From contig CAYYZO010000021.1 in assembly GCA_964476185.1 (NCBI GenBank), forward strand, positions 1 to 49,069: a DNA stretch of 49,069 bases. Direction: 5' to 3'. This document shows positions 46,886-49,069 of the stretch, one piece after another. A program made the translations under genes and the position numbers. The stretch is from DATNBU01 sp964476185. GTDB lineage: Bacteria > Desulfobacterota > Binatia > UBA1149 > CAITLU01. The notes under the pieces were generated by a model that worked only from the letters and a program-made list of their open reading frames with translations, searched no databases and was not told the DNA's origin. Numbering within the stretch: position 1 is the first letter of the stretch; each line of letters opens with the position of its first letter.

Positions 46886-49069
46886 ATGTCCACGCCGGCG
46901 CCGCCTTCCCCTCGATCCGCCGCGAACGGCGCCGGCGAACCCGTCTGGATCGACCCGGTCTGCGGCATGACCGTCGATCCGGCCGTCAAGCCCTGGCACG
47001 CCGAGCACGAGGAGCGCACCTGGCGATTCTGCAACCCGAAGTGCCAGGCGAAGTTCGAGGCCGACCCCGGCCGCTACGTCGGGGACGAACCGGCCGCGCC
47101 CGCGGCCCCGGCCGACGCCGACGCGATCTACACGTGCCCGATGGACCCGCAGGTCCGGCAGAAGGGACCGGGTGCCTGCCCGATCTGCGGCATGGCGCTC
47201 GAGCCCGAGGAGATCACCGCCGACGAGAAGCCGAACCCCGAACTCGAGGAGATGAAGCGCCGGCTCGCCGTCGCGGCCGTGCTCGCGCTACCGGTGTTCG
47301 TGCTCGAGATGGGCGCGCACGTGCTCGGGCACTTCCCCGGCGTCTCGCCGGCCGCGTCCGCGTGGCTGCAGGGGGCGCTCGCGACGCCGGTCGTCGTCGG
47401 CGCAGGCTCGGTGTTCTTCCGGCGAGGCTGGGCCTCCGTCGTCAACCGCAGCCTCAACATGTTCACGTTGATCGCGCTCGGCACCGGCGTCGCCTGGCTC
47501 TACAGCGTCGTCGCGCTCGCCGTGCCCGGGGCGTTCCCCGAGTCGATGCTCGAGCACGGCGTCGTCCCCGTCTACTTCGAGGCGGCCGCGGTGATCATCG
47601 CGCTCGCGCTGCTCGGCCAGGTGCTCGAGCTTCGGGCGCGCGACCGGACGTCCGGCGCGATCCGCGCGCTGCTGAAGCTCTCGCCGCCGGTCGCGCGGCG
47701 CGTGCGCGAGGACGGCGACGACGAGGACGTCCCGCTCGAGGACGTGCGCGAGGGCGACCTGCTGCGCGTGCGGCCGGGAGAGAAGATCCCGGTCGACGCC
47801 GTCGTCGTCGACGGAAACTCGGCAGTCGACGAGTCCCTGCTGACGGGGGAGTCCATGCCCGTGCGGCGCTCGGCCGGCGACACCGTCATCGGCGGGACGC
47901 TCAACGGCTCGGGCTCGCTCGTCGTCCGCGCCGACAGGCTCGGACGCGACTCGATGCTGTCGCGCATCGTGCAGATGGTCGCCGAGGCGCAGCGCAGCCG
48001 CGCGCCGGTGCAGCGCCTCGTGGACCGCGTCTCGGCGGTGTTCGTGCCGGTCGTGCTCGCGGTCGCCGTCGTCTCGTTCTCGGCCTGGATGAGCGTCGGT
48101 CCCGAGCCCCGGCTCGCGCACGCGATGGTCGCGGCGGTCAGCGTCCTGATCATCGCCTGCCCGTGCGCTCTCGGCCTGGCGACCCCGATGTCGGTGATGG
48201 TCGGGATCGGACGCGGCGCCACGTCCGGAATCCTCGTGAAAAGCGCGGAGGCGCTCGAGAAGTTGGAGACCGTCGACACGCTCGTCGTCGACAAGACCGG
48301 CACGCTGACCGAGGGGCGTCCCTCGGTGACGACCGTGGTCCCGGCGGACGCGCGCAGCGAGGACGAGGTCCTGCGACTGGCCGCCGCCGTCGAGCGCGGC
48401 AGCGAGCATCCGCTCGCTGCCGCGGTGCTTCGCGCGGCGGCCGACCGCGGCGTCGCGCCCGCATCCGCGAGCGACTTCGAGAGCGTGACCGGCAAAGGGG
48501 CGCGCGCCACCGTCGACGGCGACCAGGTTCTCGTCGGCAACGCCGCGCTGCTCGCGGAGGCAGGCCTCGACGTCGCGACGATGGCGGCGCGCGCGGACGA
48601 ACTGCGCAGCGAAGGCGCGACGATCGTGTTCGTCGCGGCCGGCGGCGCGCTCACGGGCCTGCTCGCCGTGGCCGATCCGGTCAAGGCGACGACGCCCGCG
48701 GCGCTCGAGCGCCTCGCCGCCGAAGGACTCCGCGTCGTGATGCTGACCGGCGACCATCGCGCGACCGCCGAGGCGGTCGCGCGGCGCCTCGGCATCACCG
48801 AGGTCGAGGCCGAAGTGCTGCCCGAGCGCAAGCAGGAAGTCGTCGAGAAACTGAAGGCCACGGGGCGGGTCGTCGCGATGGCCGGCGACGGGGTGAACGA
48901 CGCCCCGGCGCTCGCCGCCGCGGACGTCGGCATCGCGATGGGAACGGGAACCGACGTCGCGATCCAGAGCGCCGGCGTGACCCTGTTGCGAGGCGACCTC
49001 GGCGGCATCGCGCGCGCGCGACGCCTGTCCCAGGCCGTGATGGCGAACATCCGCCAGAACCTGTTCTTC
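46886..49069 (+). CDS. P1B-type copper/silver-translocating ATPase, truncated by window end
   Basis: The first 728 residues; the frame is open at the window edge and only the last transmembrane pair (roughly 60-80 residues) is missing. A YHS domain (about 20-66, DPVCGM) and a heavy-metal-binding HMBD domain (about 82-107, YTCPMDP with PICGM) come first, instead of the usual HMA repeats. Six membrane helices follow. LLTGES is the actuator loop, Cys425-Pro-Cys427 is the metal site in helix 6, Asp469 in DKTGTLTEG is phosphorylated, SEHPLAAAV is the HP motif and GDGVNDAPAL the hinge. CPC with YHS/HMBD is typical of Cu+/Ag+ exporters. It is 2 nt after the hydratase gene. Confidence 0.95.
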   Translation, partial: MSTPAPPSPRSAANGAGEPVWIDPVCGMTVDPAVKPWHAEHEERTWRFCNPKCQAKFEADPGRYVGDEPAAPAAPADADAIYTCPMDPQVRQKGPGACPICGMALEPEEITADEKPNPELEEMKRRLAVAAVLALPVFVLEMGAHVLGHFPGVSPAASAWLQGALATPVVVGAGSVFFRRGWASVVNRSLNMFTLIALGTGVAWLYSVVALAVPGAFPESMLEHGVVPVYFEAAAVIIALALLGQVLELRARDRTSGAIRALLKLSPPVARRVREDGDDEDVPLEDVREGDLLRVRPGEKIPVDAVVVDGNSAVDESLLTGESMPVRRSAGDTVIGGTLNGSGSLVVRADRLGRDSMLSRIVQMVAEAQRSRAPVQRLVDRVSAVFVPVVLAVAVVSFSAWMSVGPEPRLAHAMVAAVSVLIIACPCALGLATPMSVMVGIGRGATSGILVKSAEALEKLETVDTLVVDKTGTLTEGRPSVTTVVPADARSEDEVLRLAAAVERGSEHPLAAAVLRAAADRGVAPASASDFESVTGKGARATVDGDQVLVGNAALLAEAGLDVATMAARADELRSEGATIVFVAAGGALTGLLAVADPVKATTPAALERLAAEGLRVVMLTGDHRATAEAVARRLGITEVEAEVLPERKQEVVEKLKATGRVVAMAGDGVNDAPALAAADVGIAMGTGTDVAIQSAGVTLLRGDLGGIARARRLSQAVMANIRQNLFF

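Noticed and set aside
1..49069. CRISPR arrays, tRNA or rRNA genes, insertion sequences, prophage, toxin-antitoxin pairs
   Set aside because: Looked for tandem direct repeats, cloverleaf-like segments, transposase or integrase motifs and small paired genes; none was found.

Overview
This is a GC-rich (roughly 70 percent by eye), densely coded stretch of a Gram-negative bacterial chromosome. Signal peptides, lipoboxes, periplasmic c-type cytochromes, a copper nitrite reductase and a complete oxidative pentose phosphate operon fit a free-living, respiratory heterotroph. The mix of amidohydrolases, SDR and enoyl-CoA hydratase genes, a sigma-54 enhancer-binding protein and secreted Cys/Lys/Ala-rich proteins resembles uncultured 'deltaproteobacterial' lineages such as Binatota/Desulfobacterota or Myxococcota. 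That placement is an impression from gene style, not a test. A run of exactly 100 Ns (24940-25039) shows the contig is a scaffolded draft, possibly a metagenome bin. I see no tRNA, rRNA, CRISPR array, insertion sequence or phage genes. No stretch longer than about 300 bases lacks a gene.

Layout. 219-4000: a three-gene operon (cysteine hydrolase of the isochorismatase family, VOC protein, PNPOx-like flavoprotein) read leftward from a near-consensus sigma-54 promoter. It is divergent from a GAF/AAA+/Fis enhancer-binding regulator, and three CACGAA-TTCGTG dyads lie between them. 4110-7528: a secreted Cys-rich protein, a second PNPOx-like protein, a helical ferritin-like protein, an SDR dehydrogenase and a secreted thioredoxin-like protein. 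7759-10047: a patatin/NTE-type phospholipase with two cyclic-nucleotide-binding domains. 10108-14571: a flavin-dependent halogenase-like enzyme converging on a tight leftward unit (poly-Gly lipoprotein, cytidylate-kinase-like protein, methyltransferase, COG4648-like membrane protein). 14788-20944: a lipoprotein amidohydrolase, then a wHTH-ATPase-TPR regulator upstream of a di-haem cytochrome and a cytochrome c-prime. 21006-23871: an OxyR regulator divergent from a peroxiredoxin-glutaredoxin fusion.

24015-30043: fluoride channel with a DUF1330 protein, the assembly gap, a class III nucleotide cyclase cut by that gap, an amidohydrolase, a GST, an NTF2-like protein, a glycosyltransferase and ppnP. 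30153-31301: serC. 31369-34910: an operon of J-domain/winged-helix protein, Hsp70 and SrkA-like kinase with its own promoter palindrome. 35062-37628: class III aminotransferase, AraC regulator and a DUF3703 protein. 37643-40928: gnd-zwf-pgl joined by ATGA overlaps. 41081-44776: rRNA methyltransferase, DEAD-box helicase and FKBP lipoprotein. 44913-49069: copper nitrite reductase divergent from an enoyl-CoA hydratase that is 2 nt from a copper-type P1B ATPase running off the window.

The strongest candidate for an undescribed system is the sigma-54 circuit at 219-4000, where promoter, enhancer sites, regulator and targets can all be read directly. The J/Hsp70/kinase operon is the second.
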